Positions 57,006-64,000 of a DNA stretch of 64,000 nt are shown here, piece by piece. The position numbers and the translations under genes were made by a program. A model generated the notes under the pieces. The model did no database searches and had not been told where the DNA came from. It saw only the letters and a list, made by a program, of their open reading frames with translations. This DNA comes from Pseudomonas sp. UBA4617. GTDB taxonomy: Bacteria; Pseudomonadota; Gammaproteobacteria; Pseudomonadales; Pseudomonadaceae. The DNA lies in NCBI RefSeq assembly GCF_002386445.1, contig NZ_DGIR01000026.1:186001-250000 (forward strand), in the 5' to 3' direction. Numbering within the stretch: the first letter of the stretch is position 1; each line of letters begins with the position of its first letter.

Positions 57006-58016
57006 ATGTCCCGCGTTACCCTGAGTCGCTATCTGATTGAGCAGACACGCAGCAACAATACCCCTGCCGATCTGCGCTTCCTGATCGAGGTGGTGGCGCG
57101 TGCGTGCAAGGAAATCAGCCATCACGTGTCCAAAGGCGCCCTCGGTGGCGTGCTGGGCAGCATGGGCACTGAAAACGTGCAGGGCGAAGTCCAGAAGAAG
57201 CTGGACGTGATTTCCAACGACATCCTGCTGGAGGCCAACGAGTGGGGTGGCCACCTGGCCGGCATGGCCTCCGAAGAAATGGACAACGCCTACCAGATCC
57301 CGGGGAAGTACCCGAAAGGTGCCTACCTGTTGGTCTTCGACCCGCTGGACGGCTCGTCCAACATCGACGTCAACGTGTCGGTCGGCACCATCTTCTCGGT
57401 ACTGCGTTGCCCTAACGAGTACCTGAGCCAGAACGAAACCCTGAACGAAAACGCCTTCCTGCAGCCAGGCACCCAGCAGGTCGCTGCCGGTTACGCCATC
57501 TATGGCCCGCAGACCATGCTGATCCTGACACTGGGCAACGGCGTCAAGGGCTTCACCCTGGACCGCGAGCTGGGCAGCTTCGTCCTCACCCACGAAAACA
57601 TCCGCGTGCCGGAAACCACCGCCGAATTCGCCATCAACATGTCCAACCAGCGCCACTGGGAAGCACCGATCCAGCGCTACGTAGGCGAACTGCTGGCAGG
57701 CGAGACCGGCCCGCTGAAAAAGAACTACAACATGCGCTGGATCGCCTCGATGGTGGCCGACGTGCACCGCATCCTCACCCGTGGCGGCCTGTTCATGTAC
57801 CCACGTGACGCCCGCGAGCCGAGCAAGCCGGGCAAACTGCGCCTGATGTACGAAGCCAACCCGATGTCGTTCATCATCGAGCAGGCCGGCGGCGCTTCCA
57901 CCAACGGTTACGATCGCATCCTCGACATCCAGCCTGAGAGCCTGCACCAGCGCGTGTCGGTAATCCTCGGCTCGAAGGAAGAGGTCGAGCGCGTTACCGC
58001 CTACCACAAGGAGTAA
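57006..58016 (+). CDS. fbp: Fructose-1,6-bisphosphatase, class I
   Basis: 336 residues. It dephosphorylates fructose-1,6-bisphosphate to fructose-6-phosphate in gluconeogenesis, needed in pseudomonads growing on organic acids. The metal and substrate site is clear: GHLAGMASEEMDNAY, FDPLDGSSNIDVNVSVGTIF (about 116-135) and YMRWIASMVAD-like NYNMRWIASMVADVH, plus KLRLMYEANPMSFIIEQAGG. CGGAGCC precedes the ATG. Three bases separate its stop from the DUF924 gene. Confidence 0.97.
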   Translation: MSRVTLSRYLIEQTRSNNTPADLRFLIEVVARACKEISHHVSKGALGGVLGSMGTENVQGEVQKKLDVISNDILLEANEWGGHLAGMASEEMDNAYQIPGKYPKGAYLLVFDPLDGSSNIDVNVSVGTIFSVLRCPNEYLSQNETLNENAFLQPGTQQVAAGYAIYGPQTMLILTLGNGVKGFTLDRELGSFVLTHENIRVPETTAEFAINMSNQRHWEAPIQRYVGELLAGETGPLKKNYNMRWIASMVADVHRILTRGGLFMYPRDAREPSKPGKLRLMYEANPMSFIIEQAGGASTNGYDRILDIQPESLHQRVSVILGSKEEVERVTAYHKE

Positions 58017-58019
58017 GTC

Positions 58020-58616
58020 ATGCTCGCACCTTGGCAGCCGTTGCTGGAGTGGTGGTTCGGTTGGGGCACCAGTCCCCAGGCCGTGGCTGACGAGAAGAGC
58101 ACGCTGTGGTTCGGCAAGCATCACGATGCCGAGGCCCATGCGCTGTTTGGTGATCTGGTCGAGCAGGCCCTGGCCGGCGGGCTCGACGAGTGGCAGCAGA
58201 GCCCGCAGGGCTGGCTGGGCCTGCTGATCCTGCTGGACCAGCTGCCGCGCATGATCTATCGCGACACGCCACGTGCCTTTGAAGGTGACCGGCGTGCCCA
58301 GGTAGTGGCCATGCAGGGCTTGCAGAAGGGCTGGGACTACCAGCTGCTGCCGATCCAGCGGGTATTCGTGCTGCTGGTGCTGGAGCATGCCGAGGTGCTG
58401 GACTGGCAAAACCTGTGTGTCGAGCGCTACCAGATACTGCTGGACGAGCAGCCTGAGGCGAACCGCCGCCTGTTCGAAGGCTTCCTCGACTATGCCGAGC
58501 AGCACCAGCGGGTAATCGCCCGATTCGGGCGCTTTCCGCACCGCAACCTGGTGCTGGAACGGCCGAGTACCAGCGAAGAGATGGACTTCCTGCTGGAGCC
58601 CGGGTCGAGGTTCTGA
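58020..58616 (+). CDS. DUF924 family protein
   Basis: 198 residues. The family hallmarks are WFGKHHDAEAHALFGDLVEQAL near 35-56, QGWLGLLILLDQLPRMIYRDTPRAFEGD near 71-98 and the alpha-helical tetratricopeptide-like remainder (HQRVIARFGRFPHRNLVLERPSTSEE). The biochemical role is not known. AAGGAG overlaps the fbp stop, and the spacing of 3 bp shows co-translation with fbp. It ends at a strong terminator. Confidence 0.9.
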   Translation: MLAPWQPLLEWWFGWGTSPQAVADEKSTLWFGKHHDAEAHALFGDLVEQALAGGLDEWQQSPQGWLGLLILLDQLPRMIYRDTPRAFEGDRRAQVVAMQGLQKGWDYQLLPIQRVFVLLVLEHAEVLDWQNLCVERYQILLDEQPEANRRLFEGFLDYAEQHQRVIARFGRFPHRNLVLERPSTSEEMDFLLEPGSRF

Positions 58617-58654
58617 GGCCAGGGGGCCCGCCGCGCAGGCCGTCGTAACGCAAG

Positions 58655-58683
58655 GCCGCTTCTTCACGGAAGCGGCTTTTTTA
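58655..58683 (+). terminator. Intrinsic terminator after the fbp operon
   Basis: GCCGCTTC and GAAGCGGC form an 8-bp stem with a TTCACG loop, followed by TTTTTTATT. Confidence 0.93.
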
Positions 58684-58843
58684 TTGCCTGCGCGGTTAAT
58701 GCTTTGTGATTAATCGCACATTAGTGGCCATCCGACCAATGGTGTAAGGGGAAAGGGGGGAGGGCAGGGAACCTGGGAGGGATTTTTCCGTCGAAGGTCA
58801 CTGCAGGCCACTCGCCTGTATCCCCTGTCCAGGAGTGTCCTTC

Positions 58844-59098
58844 ATGTCGTTGCGTTCCCTCGCCCTGTTGTCGCTGTGCGTCGTCCTGACTGCATGCAGC
58901 AAGATCAATCAGGAAAACTATTCCAAGATCAAGGCCGGTATGACCAAGGCCGAGGTCGAGCAGTTGCTCGGCACACCGACTGAGTGTTCTGGCGCGCTGG
59001 GCATGAGCAGCTGCACCTGGGGGGACGAGAAGAGCTTCATCAGTGTGCAGTACGCGGCTGACAAGGTGCTGATGTATTCAGGGCAGGGCCTCAAATGA
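58844..59098 (+). CDS. Small lipoprotein, BamE/SmpA-like
   Basis: 84 residues from ATG 58844, with AGGAG eight bases upstream. The signal peptide ends in the lipobox VVLTAC (Cys18). The mature part INQENYSKIKAGMTKAEVEQLLGTPTEC is the BamE/SmpA-OmlA-type alpha-beta repeat (KIKxGMTxxEVxxLLGxP), followed by CTWGDEKSFISVQY. It is too short to be BamE itself; outer-membrane assembly or stress roles are guesses. Its stop overlaps the lipocalin start by 4 bp. Confidence 0.85.
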   Translation: MSLRSLALLSLCVVLTACSKINQENYSKIKAGMTKAEVEQLLGTPTECSGALGMSSCTWGDEKSFISVQYAADKVLMYSGQGLK

Positions 59099-59667
59099 GG
59101 CGCCTGTACCTGCTGATGGGGGTATGCCTGGCGTTGCTGCTGGGTGGCTGTGCCGGCTCGGTGCATGACCCGCTCGCGCCGAAAACCGCTGGCAATGTCG
59201 ACCTCAAGCGCTACCAGGGAAAATGGTACGAGCTGGCACGCCTGCCGATGCTATACCAGGACGGTTGTGAGCAATCCGAGGCGCACTACAACCTCAGGGT
59301 CGATGGCAGCCTGGGCGTGCTCAACCGTTGCCGCACGATGGGTGACGAATGGCTGCGTGCAGAAGGGCACGCGAACATTCAGGAGCCGGGCCACACCGAC
59401 AAGTTGTGGGTCGAGTTCGACAACTGGTTCACCAAGCTGGTGCCAGGCGTGGCCAGGGGCGAGTACTGGATTCTGTATGTGGACGAGCGTTACCGCACGG
59501 CGGTGGTCGGCAGCCCCGACCGCAAGCACTTGTGGCTCCTGTCGCGTACGCCGACGCTACCGGCCTGGGAGCGCGAGAACCTGATGTCCAGGGCGCGGCA
59601 ACAGGGGTATGACACCAGTCGCTTGATCTGGCGCGCTTCGGACCAGAAAATCGTCAAGATGCATTGA
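59095..59667 (+). CDS. blc: Outer-membrane lipocalin (Blc)
   Basis: 190 residues. The signal peptide ends in the lipobox LLGGC (Cys19). The lipocalin structurally conserved regions are VDLKRYQGKWYELARLPMLYQDGC near 36-58 (GxW motif), then WVEFDNWFTKLVPGVARGEYWILYVDERYRTAVVGSPDRKHLWLLSRTP in the C-terminal strands. Bacterial lipocalins bind fatty acids or lysophospholipids at the outer membrane under stress. The 4-bp ATGA overlap couples its translation to the preceding lipoprotein. Confidence 0.95.
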   Translation: MRRLYLLMGVCLALLLGGCAGSVHDPLAPKTAGNVDLKRYQGKWYELARLPMLYQDGCEQSEAHYNLRVDGSLGVLNRCRTMGDEWLRAEGHANIQEPGHTDKLWVEFDNWFTKLVPGVARGEYWILYVDERYRTAVVGSPDRKHLWLLSRTPTLPAWERENLMSRARQQGYDTSRLIWRASDQKIVKMH

Positions 59668-59671
59668 ATTG

Positions 59672-59692
59672 TGGGGCTGCAAGGCAGCCCCA
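59672..59692. terminator. Convergent hairpin between blc and hutF
   Basis: TGGGGCTGC and GCAGCCCCA form a perfect 9-bp stem with an AAG loop in the 33-bp convergent gap. Confidence 0.7.
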
Positions 59693-59700
59693 GTACATCT

Positions 59701-61065
59701 CTAGCCCAACAGCTGGCGCAACACCTCGGCAAATGCCTGCCCGCTGTCCTCTTCCTGCGCATGTCGCCCCTGGCGCACCACCCACTGCCCATTCACCATC
59801 ACATCGCGCACCTGCCGATCACCGCCAGCAAACAGCCAGCGGTTGAGAATGGCATCACCCTCGGCCATGGCGATGTAAGGGTCCTGCCCATCGAGCACCA
59901 GCCAGTCGGCCCGCTTGCCCACCGCCAGCTCCCCGACCGCCTGCCCCAACGCTTGTGCGCCACCCGTCAGCGCCGCGTCATACAAGGTGCGCCCGACCAT
60001 CGGCTGGTCGCCACGATGCAGGCGGTTACGCCGCTGGTCACGCAGCCGCTGGCTGTATTCCAGCCAGCGCAGCTCCTCCACCACGCTCAGCGATACATGG
60101 CTGTCCGAGCCGATGCCCAGGCGGCCGCCCTGTGCCAGGTAGTCCACCGCCGGGAAGATCCCGTCGCCCAGGTTGGCTTCGGTGGTCAGGCACAGTCCCG
60201 CCACCGCGCCGCTGCGGGCCATCGCGGTGACTTCGTCCGGCTCGGCGTGGGTGGCATGTACCAGGCACCAGCGCCGGTTCACGTCCACATGCTGGTACAG
60301 CCACTGCAACGGACGCTGGCCGCTCCAGGCCAGGCAGTCATCGACTTCCTTCTGCTGCTCGGCGATGTGGATATGTACCGGGCATTGCTGGTCGCTGGCT
60401 GCCAGGACCTCGGTAATCTGCCCAGGGGTCACCGCCCGTAGCGAGTGGAAGCACAAACCCAGTTGCTGTGCCGGTTGGCCGGCCAGCAGAGGGGCCAGCT
60501 GCGCTTGCAACTGCAGGTACCTTTCGGTGGAGTTGATGAAACGCCGCTGCCCGTCATTCGGCGCCTGGCCGCCGAACCCGGCATGGCTGTACAGCACCGG
60601 TAACAAGGTCAGGCCGATACCGCTGTCAGTGGCAGCCGCGCAGATGCGGCGGGACAGCTCGGCCGGGTCGGCATAGGCCTGGCCGGCCTGGTCGTGGTGC
60701 ACGTAGTGGAACTCGGCTACCGAGGTGTAGCCAGCCTTGAGCATCTCGATGTACAGCTGGCGGGCGATGACCTGCAGTTGCTCCGGGCTGATCTGGCCGA
60801 CCAGGCGGTACATCAGGTCACGCCAGGTCCAGAAGCTGTCGTTGGGATTGCCGGCCACCTCCGCCAGGCCCGCCATGGCCCGCTGGAAGGCATGCGAGTG
60901 CAGGTTGGGCATGCCTGGCAGCACAGGGCCACCAAGGCGCTCTGCGCCTTCGGCACTGGCCTCGGCTTCGACTGCCGCCAGAGTGCCGTCGGCGGCTACC
61001 TCGAAACGGACATTGTGGGCCCAGCCGGTGGGCAGGAGGGCACGTTCGGCGTAATAGGCGGGCAT
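59701..61065 (-). CDS. hutF: Formimidoylglutamate deiminase
   Basis: 454 residues. In the pseudomonad histidine route it converts N-formimino-L-glutamate to N-formyl-L-glutamate and ammonia. It is an amidohydrolase with the zinc site GMPNLHSHAFQRAMAGL (about 52-68), the later histidines in LCFHSLRAVTPGQI and HIHIAEQQKEVDDC, and the aspartate in LGIGSDSHVSLS. AGGATAGCGC precedes the ATG. It is divergent from hutC, with a HutC-type site in the 107-bp gap. Confidence 0.96.
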   Translation of the reverse strand: MPAYYAERALLPTGWAHNVRFEVAADGTLAAVEAEASAEGAERLGGPVLPGMPNLHSHAFQRAMAGLAEVAGNPNDSFWTWRDLMYRLVGQISPEQLQVIARQLYIEMLKAGYTSVAEFHYVHHDQAGQAYADPAELSRRICAAATDSGIGLTLLPVLYSHAGFGGQAPNDGQRRFINSTERYLQLQAQLAPLLAGQPAQQLGLCFHSLRAVTPGQITEVLAASDQQCPVHIHIAEQQKEVDDCLAWSGQRPLQWLYQHVDVNRRWCLVHATHAEPDEVTAMARSGAVAGLCLTTEANLGDGIFPAVDYLAQGGRLGIGSDSHVSLSVVEELRWLEYSQRLRDQRRNRLHRGDQPMVGRTLYDAALTGGAQALGQAVGELAVGKRADWLVLDGQDPYIAMAEGDAILNRWLFAGGDRQVRDVMVNGQWVVRQGRHAQEEDSGQAFAEVLRQLLG

Positions 61066-61090
61066 TGCGCTATCCTGTTATTGTTCAACT

Positions 61091-61100
61091 TGTATATACA
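61091..61100. promoter_or_regulatory. HutC-type operator between hutF and hutC
   Basis: The dyad TGTATATACA, within CTTGTATATACATATACAG, lies between the divergent starts. It resembles the second site at 62749 before hutU. Confidence 0.7.
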
Positions 61101-61172
61101 TATACAGCCGTTTGCCTGCCGGGTAAACTCCGGCAAGCTACCATCAATCTATTCGCACAAGGATCAAACGCC

Positions 61173-61919
61173 GTGCCGACACCTTCTGTTTCCGCGCTGG
61201 TGGCCCAAATGGGCGAGGGCCCGGCGCCGCTGTACGCCCGGGTCAAGCAGATGATCGCCCAGCAGATCGAAAATGGCAGCTGGCCGCCGCACCACCGCGT
61301 GCCGTCCGAAAGCGAGCTGGTCAGCCAGCTGGGCTTCAGCCGCATGACCATCAATCGCGCGTTGCGCGAGCTGACCGCCGAAGGGCTGCTGGTGCGCATG
61401 CAGGGGGTCGGTACCTTCGTTGCCGAGCCCAAGACCCGTTCGGCGCTTTTCGAAGTCAACAATATCGCCGATGAAATCGCCGCCCGTGGCCACCAGCATC
61501 GCTGCCAGGTGATCACCCTGGCCGAGGAAACCGCTGGCTCCGAACGCGCCCTGGCCCTCGATATGCGCGAAGGCCAGCGGGTGTTCCATTCGTTGATCGT
61601 GCATTACGAAAACGGCGTCCCGGTGCAGATCGAAGACCGTTACGTCAATGCCCTGATCGCCCCGGACTACCTCAAGCAGGATTTCACCTTGCAGACGCCC
61701 TACGCCTACCTGTCCCAGGTAGCGCCGCTGACCGAGGGCGAGCACGTTGTCGAAGCCATCCTTGCCGAGCCTGAGGAATGCAAGCTGCTGCAGATCGAGC
61801 ACGGTGAGCCATGCCTGTTGATCCGCCGCCGCACCTGGTCCGGTCGCCAGCCTGTCACCGCGGCGCGGCTGATCCACCCCGGTTCCCGTCATCGCCTGGA
61901 AGGACGTTTCAGCAAATGA
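61173..61919 (+). CDS. hutC: Histidine utilisation repressor HutC (GntR family)
   Basis: 248 residues from GTG 61173, with AAGGATC upstream. HutC represses hut genes and is released by urocanate. The GntR winged helix-turn-helix is at about 15-80 (LYARVKQMIAQQIENGSWPPHHRVPSESELVSQLGFSRMTINRALRELTAEGLLVRMQGVGTFV) and the UTRA ligand domain at about 95-240. The frame is open to 61065, but that would overlap the operator. Its stop overlaps the hutD start by 4 bp (ATGA). Confidence 0.95.
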   Translation: MPTPSVSALVAQMGEGPAPLYARVKQMIAQQIENGSWPPHHRVPSESELVSQLGFSRMTINRALRELTAEGLLVRMQGVGTFVAEPKTRSALFEVNNIADEIAARGHQHRCQVITLAEETAGSERALALDMREGQRVFHSLIVHYENGVPVQIEDRYVNALIAPDYLKQDFTLQTPYAYLSQVAPLTEGEHVVEAILAEPEECKLLQIEHGEPCLLIRRRTWSGRQPVTAARLIHPGSRHRLEGRFSK

Positions 61920-62491
61920 GCCAAGTGCACTGGCTGCGTGCCAAAGACTACCCGCGCATGCCGTGGAAGAACGGTGGTGGCTTCACCGAGGAAATCACCC
62001 GCGATGCCGGTGACGGGCTCGAGGGCTTCGGCTGGCGTCTGTCGATAGCCGATATCGAGGCCTCCGGTGGGTTCTCTACCTTTGCCGGTTATCAGCGCAT
62101 CATCACCGTGCTGCAAGGGGATGGCATGCGCCTTACAGTGGATGGCCAGCCCAGCCGGCCGCTGGTGCCCTTCGATGCCTACGCGTTCAGCGGTGAAAGC
62201 CAGGTGAGCTGCGCGCTGCTGGGTGGGGCGATTCGCGACTTCAACCTGATCTACGCACCACTGCGTTACCGTGCTCGACTGCAGTGGTACCACGGCGGCA
62301 GCCGGTTGTTCAGTGCCGCCGGCACGGTGCTGGTGTTCAGTGGCCAGGCGCAATTGCAGGTGAGTATCGACGGCCAGTTGCAGCCGACGCTGGAGCTGTA
62401 TGATTGCTTGCAACTGAGCGGTAACGACCGCCTGCTGGAAGTGGAAGTGCTCGGACGTTGCTGTGTTATCGAGCTGACTGCGCTTTCGTAA
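61916..62491 (+). CDS. hutD: HutD family protein
   Basis: 191 residues from ATG 61916. It is a cupin-like protein of the HutD family: MPWKNGGGFTEEITRD (about 16-31), FGWRLSIADIEASGGFSTFAGYQRIITVLQG, then SGGAIRDFNLIY-like LGGAIRDFNLIYA. In Pseudomonas HutD acts as a governor of hut expression, probably by binding urocanate or formylglutamate; the mechanism is not settled. It is translated in overlap with hutC. Confidence 0.92.
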   Translation: MSQVHWLRAKDYPRMPWKNGGGFTEEITRDAGDGLEGFGWRLSIADIEASGGFSTFAGYQRIITVLQGDGMRLTVDGQPSRPLVPFDAYAFSGESQVSCALLGGAIRDFNLIYAPLRYRARLQWYHGGSRLFSAAGTVLVFSGQAQLQVSIDGQLQPTLELYDCLQLSGNDRLLEVEVLGRCCVIELTALS

Positions 62492-62874
62492 TATCCGCCG
62501 GCCCTTCGCAACCCGGCGAAAGGGCCGCACATCGCCCACCAAGAGTTACCCGGTAACGCCCCGAAAAAGTCTGGTCTGTTACCGAACGCCCCAAGATGGC
62601 GCAATGCCCAGCGGGCCTCGTCCCCCTCGCCAATCTTCTCGCCAGTTTTTTTCAATTTCCTGCATCCCTTGAGCCATCGGGCCTGCAACGCCATAAGCGG
62701 CCCTCTGGAAGCGCCCGGAAAAGCAACTTGGCCGTCCGATTGCATATGCTTGTATGTACAAGTAAAGCCAAGTGAGCGAAAGTGGATAGGCCGTCCACTT
62801 CGCGCTGTACAAACCGCACCACTGGCCCGCCGATCGCGTCGGGTTTTGGATAGATCGCTCGAGGAGCACTTTTC
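62492..62874. promoter_or_regulatory. hutD-hutU intergenic region
   Basis: No gene is visible. It holds a hairpin at 62500-62526 (GGCCCTTCGC with GCGAAAGGGCC, one bulged A) just after hutD, and a HutC-type site at 62749-62762. GAGGAGC precedes the hutU start. Confidence 0.5.
62749..62762. promoter_or_regulatory. HutC-type operator before hutU
   Basis: CTTGTATGTACAAG is a near-perfect 14-bp dyad (one central pair off) 112 bp before the hutU start. It is of the type described for P. putida hut operators. Confidence 0.75.
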
Positions 62875-64000
62875 GTGACTGACAACAAGCTGAACAAATT
62901 CCGTGACGTCGAGATCCGCGCCCCGCGTGGCAACAAGCTGACCGCCAAAAGCTGGCTGACCGAAGCGCCGCTGCGCATGCTGATGAACAACCTCGACCCG
63001 CAGGTTGCCGAAAACCCGAAAGAACTGGTGGTGTATGGCGGCATTGGCCGCGCCGCACGCAACTGGGCTTGCTACGACAAGATCGTCGAGAGCCTGACCC
63101 AGCTGAACGACGATGAAACCTTGCTGGTGCAGTCGGGCAAACCGGTCGGTGTGTTCAAGACCCACGCCAACGCCCCGCGCGTGCTGATCGCCAACTCCAA
63201 CCTGGTACCGCACTGGGCCAACTGGGAGCACTTCAACGAACTGGATGCCAAGGGCCTGGCCATGTACGGCCAGATGACCGCCGGCAGCTGGATCTACATC
63301 GGCAGCCAGGGCATCGTCCAGGGCACCTATGAAACCTTCGTCGAGGCAGGCCGCCAGCACTACGGGGGCAGCCTCAAAGGCAAGTGGGTGCTGACCGCGG
63401 GCCTGGGCGGCATGGGCGGCGCCCAGCCACTGGCCGCCACCCTGGCCGGCGCCTGCTCGCTGAACATCGAGTGCCAGCAGAGCCGAATCGATTTCCGCCT
63501 GCAGACCCGCTACGTGGACGAGCAGGCCCACGACCTTGACGACGCTCTGGCGCGCATCGCTCGGTACACCGCCGAAGGCAAGGCCATTTCCGTCGCCCTG
63601 CATGGCAACGCCGCAGAAATCCTGCCCGAACTGGTCAGACGCGGCGTACGCCCGGACATGGTTACCGACCAGACCAGCGCCCACGACCCGCTCAACGGCT
63701 ACCTGCCAGCGGGGTGGACCTGGGAGCAGTATCGCGACCGTGCGCAGACCGAGCCGGCTGCCGTGGTCAAGGCCGCCAAGCAGTCGATGGCCGTCCACGT
63801 GCAGGCCATGCTCGACTTCCAGAAGCAAGGCGTGCCGACCTTCGACTATGGCAACAACATCCGCCAGATGGCCAAGGAAGAGGGCGTCGCCAATGCCTTC
63901 GACTTCCCGGGGTTCGTCCCGGCGTACATCCGCCCACTGTTCTGCCGCGGTATTGGCCCGTTCCGCTGGGCCGCGCTGTCCGGCGATGCCGAGGACATCT
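62875..64000 (+). CDS. hutU: Urocanate hydratase, N-terminal part (cut by window end)
   Basis: GTG start at 62875 with GAGGAGC upstream. About 375 of the usual ~557 residues are present, open to the window end. Urocanase converts urocanate to imidazolonepropionate using tightly bound NAD. Family landmarks are MLMNNLDPQVAENPKELVVYGGIGRAARNW, VGVFKTHANAPRVLIANSNLVPHWANWEHF, the NAD site GLGGMGGAQPLAATLAGA, DQTSAHDPLNGYLP and FDYGNNIRQMAKEEGV. It opens the hutU operon, under a HutC-type site. Confidence 0.97.
   Translation, partial: MTDNKLNKFRDVEIRAPRGNKLTAKSWLTEAPLRMLMNNLDPQVAENPKELVVYGGIGRAARNWACYDKIVESLTQLNDDETLLVQSGKPVGVFKTHANAPRVLIANSNLVPHWANWEHFNELDAKGLAMYGQMTAGSWIYIGSQGIVQGTYETFVEAGRQHYGGSLKGKWVLTAGLGGMGGAQPLAATLAGACSLNIECQQSRIDFRLQTRYVDEQAHDLDDALARIARYTAEGKAISVALHGNAAEILPELVRRGVRPDMVTDQTSAHDPLNGYLPAGWTWEQYRDRAQTEPAAVVKAAKQSMAVHVQAMLDFQKQGVPTFDYGNNIRQMAKEEGVANAFDFPGFVPAYIRPLFCRGIGPFRWAALSGDAEDI

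Overview
The window is a 64 kb piece of a GC-rich gammaproteobacterial chromosome. Gene content, gene order and protein sequences all point to Pseudomonas, most likely the P. putida group: pilQ-aroK-aroB-damX-gltBD-hemE; betT-betIBA; gpmI-envC-ctpA; secB-grxC; ntrC-ntrB-glnA; thiI-typA; glgP-fbp; and the hut cluster. Almost everything is core chromosome. I see no tRNA or rRNA gene, no CRISPR array, no insertion sequence and no prophage.

Layout. 1-12.2 kb: end of the type IV pilus secretin gene, then shikimate pathway (aroK, aroB), a DamX-like division protein, glutamate synthase (gltB, gltD) and hemE. 12.2-22.9 kb: a small periplasmic OB-fold protein, an MFS exporter divergent from a LysR regulator, an orphan ParA ATPase, trxC, selO, a giant mechanosensitive channel and a K+/H+ antiporter. 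23.0-36.7 kb: the choline-to-glycine-betaine locus (betA, betB, betI, divergent betT) bracketed on both sides by large toxin-like proteins of the Pseudomonas 'dermonecrotic toxin / DUF6543' type. 36.7-44.2 kb: cell-envelope and housekeeping genes (polysaccharide deacetylase, ctpA, envC, gpmI, rhodanese, grxC, secB, trmL). 44.5-49.8 kb: nitrogen control (ntrC, ntrB, glnA) with a cupin-chorismate mutase lipoprotein gene between ntrB and glnA. 50.2-59.7 kb: thiI, typA, a cysteine-cluster protein, glgP, fbp, a DUF924 protein and two small outer-membrane lipoproteins. 59.7-64 kb: histidine utilisation (hutF divergent from hutC-hutD, then the start of hutU, cut by the window end).

How parts work together. 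GltBD and GlnA form the GS-GOGAT ammonium assimilation cycle; NtrB/NtrC control it, and a sigma-54 promoter plus NtrC-type palindromes are visible upstream of glnA and in the gap upstream of ntrB. BetT imports choline, BetA and BetB oxidise it to betaine, and BetI represses, with a perfect 20-bp palindrome upstream of betI. HutC-type operators lie before hutC/hutF and before hutU.

Most interesting. The protein at 23044-25194 carries, after a DUF6543-like N-terminus and a hydrophobic segment, a C-terminal region with the R / S-x-T / E-x-E pattern of arginine-type mono-ADP-ribosyltransferases. Its larger relative at 32007-36654 is broken by a +1 shift exactly at a run of eight G, which could be a phase-variation switch, a decaying gene or a sequence error. 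Neither has a visible immunity gene. A second unusual protein is the cupin plus secreted-type chorismate mutase fusion set inside the glnA-ntrBC region.
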